Origin: Acidobacteriota bacterium
GTDB lineage: Bacteria > Acidobacteriota > Vicinamibacteria > Vicinamibacterales > 2-12-FULL-66-21
NCBI GenBank assembly: GCA_013694845.1
Contig: JACDBQ010000643.1
Location: 1 to 13,517, forward strand
Direction: 5' to 3'
DNA length: 13,517 bases
Part shown: piece after piece, positions 7,612-13,517 of the stretch
How positions within the stretch are numbered: position 1 is the first letter of the stretch
How the letters are laid out: each line of letters opens with the position of its first letter
The notes under the pieces: generated by a model
Told to the model about the DNA's origin: nothing
The model's input: only the letters and a program-made list of their open reading frames with translations
Database searches by the model: none
Position numbers and translations under genes: made by a program

Positions 7612-7905
7612 ATGACACTCGAAGCGCTGGGAATGGTCGAGACCAAGGGTCTTATCGGCTCGATCGAAGCGGCTGACGCCATGGTCAAGGCTGCCAACGT
7701 CGTCCTGATCGGCAAGGAATATATCGGCGCGGGTTTCGTGACCGTGATGGTGCGCGGCGACGTGGGCGCGGTGAAAGCCGCGACCGATGCGGGCGCAGCC
7801 GCCGCGCGTCGCGTCGGTGAGCTCGTCTCGGTTCACGTCATCGCCAGGCCGCACCAAGAGGTCGAGAAGATCCTTCCGAAAATCAAGGACGCGAAGGCGT
7901 CGTAG
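7612..7905 (+). CDS. BMC-H hexameric microcompartment shell protein
   Basis: A 97-residue single BMC-domain protein very similar to PduA/EutM. Recognisable from memory: EALGMVETKG (4-13), IEAADAMVKAANV (18-30), VTVMVRGDVGAVKAATDAGA (43-62) and VHVIARPH (74-81). Such proteins form hexagonal tiles of a protein shell that encloses aldehyde-generating pathways, with a central pore for substrates. Edge-contact residues K26 and R79 are conserved. Odd: in a gapless alignment to PduA the pore motif K37-I-G-S40-G becomes Y37-I-G-A40-G, so both a basic residue near the pore and the pore serine are replaced. I chose the ATG at 7612 because family proteins begin two or three residues before EALGM; the upstream ATG at 7591 would add seven atypical residues. 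No clear ribosome-binding site is present. It heads a two-gene unit with the aldehyde dehydrogenase. Confidence 0.95.
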   Translation: MTLEALGMVETKGLIGSIEAADAMVKAANVVLIGKEYIGAGFVTVMVRGDVGAVKAATDAGAAAARRVGELVSVHVIARPHQEVEKILPKIKDAKAS

Positions 7906-7920
7906 CGGGTCCGCCGGCAC

Positions 7921-9690
7921 ATGGCACAGTCCGCGGCCTCGAACGATCGCGACCTCGCCTCGATCGCCGAGGCGCGGGCGCTCGCGCGCCGCGCGAAAGC
8001 GGCCGCGCCGATCCTGGCGGATTACTCCCAGCAGCAGATCGATGGCATCGTCGACGCGATGGCGGCTGCCGTCACACCCCAGGCGGAAGCGCTCGCGCGC
8101 CTGGCCTGCGAAGAGACCGGCTACGGCGTCGTCGCCGACAAGGTCCAGAAGAATCTCTTCGCCTCGCAGAAGATTTACAACTTCATCAAACCGATGAAGA
8201 CGGTCGGCGTCGTGGCCCGGATCGAAGACCGCAAGATCGTGGAGATCGCGGAGCCTTTCGGGGTCGTCGCGGCGATCGTTCCAACGACCAACCCCACGTC
8301 CACCGCCATCTACAAGATCCTGATCTCGATGAAGGCACGCTGCCCCATCGTCATCAGTCCGCATCCTTCGGCGGTTCGCTGCATCACCAGGTCGGCCGAG
8401 ATCATGCACGAAGCGGCGCGCAAGGCCGGCGCCCCCGATGGGGCGATCAACTGGATGACGCAGGTGACCCTGGAGGGGACGCAGGAACTGATGAAAGCCC
8501 GGGAAACCGCTGTCATACTCGCCACCGGCGGGATGGGGCTGGTGCGGGCGGCCTACAGCGCGGGCAAGCCTGCCTATGGAGTCGGCCCGGGGAACGCTCC
8601 CGCCTACATCGAGCGCAGCGCCGACGTGGTGAAGGCCGTTCGCGATGTCGTGACTGGAAAGACGTTCGACAACGGACTGCTGTGCTCGTCAGAGAATTCG
8701 GTCGTGGTCGACGCGCCGCTGGTAGACGAGGTCAAGCGCCAGTTCGTTGCCAACGGTGCGTATTTCCTGTCCGCGGCCGAGATTCACACTCTCGGCACGG
8801 CTCTCGTCACTCCTCAACGACTACCGAACCCGGCGTTTGTCGGCAAGCCCGCCACCTTCATCGCTGATAAGGTCGGGATCGCTGTACCGCCGGGGACTCG
8901 TGTGCTGATCGCCGAGCTGACGGGAGTCGGCCGCGATTATCCACTGTCGATCGAAAAGCTCTGTCCCGTCCTGTCCTTCTACGTTGTGAACGACTGGAAC
9001 GAAGGATGTGAACGCTGCAAGCAGATCCTGAGATACGGCGGCATGGGTCATACCATGTCGATCCATTCGCGGAACGAAGACGTGATCCTGCAGTTCGGCC
9101 TGAAAAAGCCCGCCTTCCGGATCGTGGTCAACACGCCCACCACCCTCGGATCCATCGGCCTGACGACGAGCCTGGACCCGTCGATGACGCTGGGATGCGG
9201 CGGCTGGGGGGGCAACATCACTTCCGACAACATCTCGCCCAGGCACCTGCTGAACATCAAACGTCTGGCCTACGAGACCAGCCCCGCACCCCTTCGCACG
9301 GACCGGCTCCCGGACGCCGCCACAGCCGCGCAGGTGCCTGGACTGCCCAAGGCTCCCGACGTGCCGCGACCGACCGGGATCGCGGCGGAGTCTCTGGCGC
9401 GGCGGATCGACCAGTTTCTTTCTTCACGCGGGTACACCCCTCCGACGCCCCCGCCGCCGAGAGGGGTGGCGGCACCCGTCGAGATTCCGGCGGTCACCCG
9501 CCCGCAGGAACCACTCGATCGGGCGCCAGCCGTCGAAAAAGCGGCGGACTTCGTCTGCGAGGACGATGTGCGGCAGGCAGTCCGACAGGGCCGAAAGATC
9601 CTCATTGGAGAGCGCACGATCGTGACCCCGGCTGCGCGTGATCTCGGGGAACAGCATCACGCACTGATCCAGACCGGCCTCAAGGTTTGA
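7921..9690 (+). CDS. BMC-associated CoA-acylating aldehyde dehydrogenase
   Basis: A 589-residue enzyme of the EutE/PduP/AdhE-N family, expected to oxidise an aldehyde to its acyl-CoA with NAD+ and CoA. The catalytic domain spans about 15-450: PTTNPTSTAIYK (121-132), ILATGGMGLVRAAYSAG (199-215), VGPGN (221-225), nucleophile C255 in FDNGLLCSSEN, and a glycine-rich C-terminal motif (TLGCGGWGGN, 423-432). Typical relatives have about 460-480 residues, so the last 120 are an extension. It contains an amphipathic helix (about 486-503, SLARRIDQFLSSRG) flanked by proline-rich linkers, a good candidate encapsulation peptide. It ends in a module (about 543-589, FVCEDDV...IVTPAARDLGE) resembling the N-terminus of EutQ and EutT. 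It starts 15 bases after the shell gene, so the two are probably co-transcribed. The substrate cannot be told from sequence; acetaldehyde or another short aldehyde is likely. Confidence 0.93.
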   Translation: MAQSAASNDRDLASIAEARALARRAKAAAPILADYSQQQIDGIVDAMAAAVTPQAEALARLACEETGYGVVADKVQKNLFASQKIYNFIKPMKTVGVVARIEDRKIVEIAEPFGVVAAIVPTTNPTSTAIYKILISMKARCPIVISPHPSAVRCITRSAEIMHEAARKAGAPDGAINWMTQVTLEGTQELMKARETAVILATGGMGLVRAAYSAGKPAYGVGPGNAPAYIERSADVVKAVRDVVTGKTFDNGLLCSSENSVVVDAPLVDEVKRQFVANGAYFLSAAEIHTLGTALVTPQRLPNPAFVGKPATFIADKVGIAVPPGTRVLIAELTGVGRDYPLSIEKLCPVLSFYVVNDWNEGCERCKQILRYGGMGHTMSIHSRNEDVILQFGLKKPAFRIVVNTPTTLGSIGLTTSLDPSMTLGCGGWGGNITSDNISPRHLLNIKRLAYETSPAPLRTDRLPDAATAAQVPGLPKAPDVPRPTGIAAESLARRIDQFLSSRGYTPPTPPPPRGVAAPVEIPAVTRPQEPLDRAPAVEKAADFVCEDDVRQAVRQGRKILIGERTIVTPAARDLGEQHHALIQTGLKV

Positions 9691-9732
9691 ACGACAGGCA
9701 CTACCCGTTACCGTTGAGCGGATTGGAGTTAG

Positions 9733-9761
9733 TTGACCTAAGCCAGCCGGGGTGGTATTCT
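9733..9761 (+). promoter_or_regulatory. Sigma70-type promoter of the mltD-like gene
   Basis: TTGACC at 9733-9738 and TATTCT at 9756-9761 are separated by exactly 17 bp, a good match to the housekeeping consensus. Transcription would start near 9768, leaving a leader of about 140 nt before the ATG at 9908. It lies in the 217-base gap after the aldehyde dehydrogenase gene; no terminator for the upstream pair is evident in that gap. Confidence 0.65.
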
Positions 9762-9783
9762 ACCTGCCCCAGCAATTGTTAAC

Positions 9784-9835
9784 GATCCGACGTCCACGGA
9801 TCCAAGGATTCGCCTGATGGCAGTCTGCAGGCGAA
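9784..9835 (+). promoter_or_regulatory. Structured 5' leader with two stem-loops
   Basis: Within the predicted leader, GATCCG/CGGATC (9784-9789 with 9797-9802, 7-nt loop) is followed six bases later by TTCGCCTG/CAGGCGAA (9809-9816 with 9828-9835, 11-nt loop). Both stems are perfect. Neither is followed by a U-tract, so they do not look like terminators. No known riboswitch class is recognised. The second stem sits 72 bases before the start codon. Confidence 0.35.
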
Positions 9836-9907
9836 CGACCTCAACAGGGCACTCGCATCGCTAAGCCGAGCCGGCATGCGTCGTGTGTTTGCCTTGGGAG
9901 CGCCACA

Positions 9908-11626
9908 ATGAGCTCAAGAGTCTGGCTGCCCCTGATGGCGGCCGTTGCTGTTACGACGTCCGCCGCCTGTGCCGGAAATTCGAAGCCACAGACCCCCATC
10001 GCCGCGACGATCCCGGTTGAGCGCCCGGTCCAGCTCGATCCCGCGCTGGCCGCCCCGCCGGCCCCTGATCCTGTAACCGCGTTGATCGCCACCTCGCAGA
10101 AGCATTTCGAGGCCGGTGAGCGGGAGCTGAGACTCGGTCACCTGGACCGGGCTCGGACCGAGTTCGATCGGGCCGTCGACGTCCTGCTCGAATCGCCGTA
10201 TGGCGCCCGGACGGATGCCAGGATGCGCGAACATTTCGACCGGCTGATCGATCGGGTCAACGCACACGAGGTCACCGCCCTCGCGCAGGGAGACGGGTTC
10301 GCCGAGAAGAAATACGAACCGGCGTCGATCGACGAACTGCTCAAGATCGCCACCTTCGCCAAGCCGCCGGCCGACGCCGAAACGACAGCCGCGGTGAAAG
10401 ACGACCTCGCGCGGACGGCGCACGACATCGACATCCCGCAGAACAGCCGGGTCCTGTCGGCGGTCGAACTGCTCCAGGGGCGGCTGCGGGATTACGTGCA
10501 GGAGAGTCTCGCCCGCGGCGCGAATTACCTGCCGATGATTCAGAACGTCTTCCGGGCAGAAGGCCTGCCGCTGGACCTCGCGTTCATTCCGATCATCGAG
10601 AGCGGCTTCAAGACCAACGCACTCTCAAAAGCCAGCGCCAAGGGCCCCTGGCAGTTCATGATCCCGACCGCGAAGGACCATGGTCTGAAAACCGACTGGT
10701 TCATCGACGAGCGATCCGATTTCGAGAAGTCGACCGTGGCGGCAGCCAAGTATCTGAAAATGCTGGCGCGGCTCTTCGACAACGACTGGCACCTGGTGCT
10801 CGCGGCCTACAACGGCGGCCAGGGGCGGGTCCAGCGCGCGATGAAGCGTGCCGGCAAGGATGATTTCTGGGACCTGTCCGAAACGCAGAAGTTTCTTCCG
10901 AAAGAGACCCGCGAATACGTGCCGCTCATCCTTGCCGGGATGATCATCGGCCGCAACCCGGTGCAGTATGGATTCGAGGTGGCCTCGGCGGAGCCGGTGG
11001 CCTACGAGAAGGTGTCGATTCAGCGCGCGATCGACCTTCGTCGCGTGGCTGAATGGACGGGCACGTCGGTCGATGAAATCCAGGCGCTGAATCCGGAACT
11101 TCGCCGCTGGACCACCCCGGTCCGGTATCCGGACTACGAGGTGAAGGTGCCCGCAGGCACCGGCGAACAGTTCCGTACCCGGCTCGCAGCCGCCACGTCA
11201 GACGACCTGACGACGCTGAAATGGCACACGGTCCGACGCGGCGAAACGCTGATCACGATCGCCCGGAAGCTGCGGGTCAGCAAGACCGAGCTTGCGGCGG
11301 CGAATAACCTGAGCACGCGCGCGCGGGTGCCGGTCGGCCGGGATCTGATCATCCCTCGGGCTCCCGCCACGCTCCTGGCTACCCGGACCGAGCGCGCCGC
11401 ACCGGCGGTTGCGGCGTCACGGCCGCTCAGCGGCACGGGGTCAGTCCCCGATAGCCTGCGGGCGTCGACCTCCAACTCGGCGACCTATTACAAGGTTCAG
11501 CGCGGCGACACCCTGTCCAAGATCGCTCGACTCTTCAATACATCGGTCGACAAGATCAAGAGCTGGAACCGCCTGCGCGGCAACCGCATCTCGGCGGGGA
11601 CACGCCTGGTGGTCAAGAAACGCTAG
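9908..11626 (+). CDS. MltD-like lytic transglycosylase with LysM repeats
   Basis: A 572-residue exported murein hydrolase. The N-terminal signal (MSSRVWLPLMAAVAV) ends in SAAC, a plausible lipobox with C21, as in MltD. A helical, TPR-like segment (about 55-120) precedes the transglycosylase domain (about 205-350). Catalytic E231 lies in PIIESGF; supporting motifs are KGPWQFMIPTA (245-255), VLAAYNGGQGRV (297-308) and ETREYVPLILA (333-343). The C-terminal half binds glycan: two clear LysM domains (about 439-483, HTVRRGETLITIARKL; about 527-570, YKVQRGDTLSKIARLF), plus a degenerate LysM-like stretch at about 369-416. A GGGAG ribosome-binding site at 9896-9900 lies 7 bases before the ATG and fixes the start. 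It is preceded by its own promoter, so it is probably independent of the BMC pair. Confidence 0.94.
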   Translation: MSSRVWLPLMAAVAVTTSAACAGNSKPQTPIAATIPVERPVQLDPALAAPPAPDPVTALIATSQKHFEAGERELRLGHLDRARTEFDRAVDVLLESPYGARTDARMREHFDRLIDRVNAHEVTALAQGDGFAEKKYEPASIDELLKIATFAKPPADAETTAAVKDDLARTAHDIDIPQNSRVLSAVELLQGRLRDYVQESLARGANYLPMIQNVFRAEGLPLDLAFIPIIESGFKTNALSKASAKGPWQFMIPTAKDHGLKTDWFIDERSDFEKSTVAAAKYLKMLARLFDNDWHLVLAAYNGGQGRVQRAMKRAGKDDFWDLSETQKFLPKETREYVPLILAGMIIGRNPVQYGFEVASAEPVAYEKVSIQRAIDLRRVAEWTGTSVDEIQALNPELRRWTTPVRYPDYEVKVPAGTGEQFRTRLAAATSDDLTTLKWHTVRRGETLITIARKLRVSKTELAAANNLSTRARVPVGRDLIIPRAPATLLATRTERAAPAVAASRPLSGTGSVPDSLRASTSNSATYYKVQRGDTLSKIARLFNTSVDKIKSWNRLRGNRISAGTRLVVKKR

Positions 11627-11630
11627 CGTG

Positions 11631-11652
11631 ATCGGCGCGGGTCCGCGCCGGT
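11631..11652 (+). terminator. GC-rich hairpin after the mltD-like gene, possible terminator
   Basis: A 9-bp stem (ATCGGCGCG / CGCGCCGGT, with one G-U pair) and a 4-nt loop begin four bases after the stop codon. There is no U-tract, so it is not a classical intrinsic terminator. It may act as a weak or Rho-assisted stop or as an mRNA 3'-end stabiliser. Confidence 0.35.
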
Positions 11653-11769
11653 ACGCAGGCACTGCGACATTCAAGCGTGTGACGGACGGCCCATCCTGCG
11701 ACGTCCCCGCCCCGTGGTCCACGAAATCAACGCATTCTCGAAGGCGTCGCGGTTTGCACGACCGGAAGC

Positions 11770-13278
11770 ATGCTGGCCTGCATGCGAACCGCGGCCGTCT
11801 TCGGCATCGAGGCCTGCGGCGTGCAGGTCGAAGTGGACGTTTCACTCGGTCTGCCCTGCTTCAACATGGTGGGCCTGCCGGATGCCTCCGTCCGCGAGAG
11901 CCGCGACCGGGTCCGAAGCGCCATCCGCAACTCCGGGTTCGACTTTCCCTCGCAACGGATCACCGTGAACCTTGCACCCGCCGACATCCGCAAAGCCGGC
12001 TCCTCCTTCGATCTACCGATAGCGCTGGGCGTGCTCGCCGCGTCCGGCTGCGTGACGCGGCGACACATCGAAGACGTACTCGTGATTGGAGAGCTCTCGC
12101 TCGATGGGGGGATACAGAGCGCGCGCGGGGTCCTGCCGATCGCGGCGGCTGCGAGGCGTGATCGCGTCGCCGCCCTGTTGCTGCCACGGCTCAACCACGC
12201 GGAAGCCGCCGTGGTGCGCGGCCTCCGCCTGTTCAGCGTCCGATCGCTCAACGAAGCGGTCCGGGCACTGAACGATCCCGACGCCTTTGCGGCGTCAGCC
12301 GAGCCACCACCACGATCGGTTCCGAGGATGGCGGAATCGGTCAATGGGGATTTCGCTGACGTCCACGGCCAGTCGATGGCCCGGCGTGCCCTCGAGATTG
12401 CGGCGGCGGGCGGCCACAACACCCTGATGGTCGGGCCCCCCGGCGCCGGCAAGACAATGATGGCCCGGCGCATCTCAGGCATCCTGCCGGCGCTGAGCTT
12501 CGACGAGGCGCTCGAAGTCACGTCGATTCACTCGGCGGCGGGTCTGCTGACCCCCGGAGGCGGCCTCGTGAGCCAGCGGCCGTTCAGGGCGCCGCATCAT
12601 ACGATCTCCGACGTGGCGCTCGTCGGTGGTGGCGCGCAGCCGCGGCCGGGAGAAATCAGTCTCGCGCATCGCGGGGTGCTCTTTCTGGACGAGATGGCAG
12701 AGTTCAGCCGTCACGTCCTGGAGGTGTTGCGACAGCCGATCGAGGAAGGATGCGTCCGGATCGCGCGTGCCGCTCGAACCTGCACCTTCCCAGCGGGCTT
12801 CATGCTGGTCGGTGCCATGAACCCGTGTCCGTGCGGGTATTTCGGCGACGGGGTCCGCGCGTGCAAGTGCACGGCACAACAGATTGCGCGATATGCGACG
12901 CGATTATCGGGCCCGCTCAGGGACCGCATCGACCTGACCGTCGCAGTCGCCGCGATGCCGGCGCGCGAGCTGAGTGCGGCGCACGGCGGCGAGCCGTCGG
13001 CCGGCGTCCGTCAGCGCGTCGTCTCGGCGCGGGATCGACAGATGGCTCGGGGCGGTCTCCTCAACGCGACGCTCCACGGCCGGAAGCTCCGCGGCGCGAC
13101 GCAGCTCGATGCAGACGCACGGCGCCTGCTCGACACGGCCTTGACGAAGCTGTCGCTGACGGCACGAGGGCACGACCGCGTGCTGCGCGTGGCGCGGACG
13201 ATCGGGGATCTCGCTGGTTCAGAAGGAATCGGATCCGAGCACCTGGCCGAAGCACTCCAGTTCCGCGGCGAGGACTAG
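11770..13278 (+). CDS. comM: ComM/YifB-family Mg-chelatase-like AAA+ ATPase
   Basis: A 502-residue protein of the YifB/ComM family, hexameric AAA+ helicases that in competent bacteria drive branch migration during integration of transformed DNA. The N-terminal Lon-protease-like (ChlI) domain (about 1-170) has the signatures GLPCFNMVGLPDASVRESRD (27-46) and VNLAPADIRKAG (66-77). The AAA+ core (about 195-390) has Walker A GPPGAGKT (222-229), Walker B VLFLDE (303-308), and the cysteine pair NPCPCG (351-356) with C365/C367, a probable zinc site. The C-terminal Mg-chelatase domain runs from about 405. The start MLACMRTAAVFGIEA matches the family, although the ribosome site is poor. The protein ends LAEALQFRGED, a few residues short of the usual YRSLDR-like end; its TAG stop lies inside the inverted repeat of the element that follows. 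Family assignment is firm; a role in transformation here is inferred. Confidence 0.94.
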   Translation: MLACMRTAAVFGIEACGVQVEVDVSLGLPCFNMVGLPDASVRESRDRVRSAIRNSGFDFPSQRITVNLAPADIRKAGSSFDLPIALGVLAASGCVTRRHIEDVLVIGELSLDGGIQSARGVLPIAAAARRDRVAALLLPRLNHAEAAVVRGLRLFSVRSLNEAVRALNDPDAFAASAEPPPRSVPRMAESVNGDFADVHGQSMARRALEIAAAGGHNTLMVGPPGAGKTMMARRISGILPALSFDEALEVTSIHSAAGLLTPGGGLVSQRPFRAPHHTISDVALVGGGAQPRPGEISLAHRGVLFLDEMAEFSRHVLEVLRQPIEEGCVRIARAARTCTFPAGFMLVGAMNPCPCGYFGDGVRACKCTAQQIARYATRLSGPLRDRIDLTVAVAAMPARELSAAHGGEPSAGVRQRVVSARDRQMARGGLLNATLHGRKLRGATQLDADARRLLDTALTKLSLTARGHDRVLRVARTIGDLAGSEGIGSEHLAEALQFRGED

Positions 13279-13392
13279 GAGCGTGTCCGAGTAACGGCAA
13301 AATCGACCGTTTTCACGATCGCGACGCGCGATTTTCCTAACGTTTTCGAAGCTCGGTTTCGCGAAAACCGATTACTCGGACACGCTCCTAGT
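13274..13392. mobile_element. MITE-like element with 21-bp terminal inverted repeats
   Basis: Positions 13274-13294 (ACTAGGAGCGTGTCCGAG and three more bases) are the exact reverse complement of 13372-13392. They enclose 77 bases with no coding capacity and smaller inverted repeats (for example CGGTTT/AAACCG at 13354-13370, AAAATCG/CGATTTT at 13299-13335). The outer ends include TA and CTAG, compatible with insertion at a TA or CTAG target, as with IS630-like or IS5-like transposases. No transposase is present, so it would be non-autonomous. The left repeat carries the comM stop codon. A large transcriptional hairpin or a REP-type repeat is the alternative. Confidence 0.7.
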
Positions 13393-13401
13393 ACTACTTT
13401 G

Positions 13402-13517
13402 TTAGATCCGTAGGGAGATTTCCCTGAGTTTCAGCATGGTATCCAAATAGTGCGGATGCGTGACGAAGAAATGGGCGGTGAGAATCTCGGTGATCACCGC
13501 GCGCGTGAGGGGCAGTG
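13402..13517 (-). CDS. 3' end of an unidentified gene, cut by window edge
   Basis: On the minus strand an open frame enters from the window edge and ends with TAA at 13402-13404, giving about 38 C-terminal residues that begin LPLTRAVITEILTAHFF and end MLKLREISLRI. There is no internal stop. I do not recognise the family from this fragment. The stop lies ten bases beyond the inverted-repeat element, so the gene converges with comM and the element occupies the junction. Confidence 0.45.
   Translation of the reverse strand, partial: LPLTRAVITEILTAHFFVTHPHYLDTMLKLREISLRI

Noticed and set aside
7546..8409. A 287-codon minus-strand frame opposite the shell and dehydrogenase genes.
   Set aside because: The plus-strand BMC-H and aldehyde dehydrogenase are unmistakable, and the antisense protein has no recognisable features.
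9853..9882. Possible c-di-GMP (GEMM) riboswitch core, from AGGGCA and GCTAAGCC-like strings in the mltD leader.
   Set aside because: The first stem-loop between the two conserved strings is missing (only about seven bases separate them) and the tetraloop and receptor elements are not present.
5895..11626. A peptidoglycan-remodelling island formed by the two lytic transglycosylases.
   Set aside because: They lie on opposite strands, have separate regulatory regions and are separated by unrelated genes; proximity alone is not evidence of a joint system.

Overview
The window is high-GC bacterial DNA with tightly packed genes. It reads like a Gram-negative chromosome: type IV pilus alignment genes, two periplasmic or outer-membrane lytic transglycosylases, and lipoprotein signals. 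The pilus gene style (a PilN starting NLSTRPFYN, a large PilB/PilC/PilMNOP operon without pilA) and a bacterial microcompartment (BMC) pair outside Proteobacteria-type operons make Acidobacteriota (for example the Vicinamibacteria) my best guess. That is an inference from memory of gene content, not a phylogenetic result.

Left third, minus strand, 39-5663: an operon of six overlapping genes, transcribed right to left, pilC-pilB-pilM-pilN-pilO-pilP-like. It encodes the inner-membrane platform, the extension ATPase and the alignment complex of a type IV pilus or related type II secretion-like machine. Stops and starts overlap by 1-11 bases throughout. A TATAAT hexamer lies upstream at 5737-5742. 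The secretin gene (pilQ) would be expected just left of the window.

Middle, minus strand, 5814-7549: a perfect terminator hairpin, a small exported SLT-type lytic transglycosylase, and a probable lipoprotein with two beta-sandwich-like regions.

Middle, plus strand, 7612-9690: a PduA-like BMC hexamer shell protein followed 15 bases later by a CoA-acylating aldehyde dehydrogenase. The dehydrogenase carries an unusual C-terminal tail: a candidate encapsulation helix between proline-rich linkers, then a short module resembling the start of EutQ/EutT. No vertex protein, phosphotransacylase, alcohol dehydrogenase or signature enzyme lies nearby, so this is a stand-alone shell-plus-enzyme pair. It is the most interesting part of the window.

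Right third, plus strand, 9733-13278: a good sigma70-type promoter, a structured leader of about 140 nt, an MltD-like lytic transglycosylase with C-terminal LysM repeats, and a ComM/YifB-family AAA+ ATPase. The ATPase stop codon lies inside a 21-bp perfect inverted repeat bounding a 119-bp MITE-like element (13274-13392). The last 116 bases hold the 3' end of an unidentified minus-strand gene.
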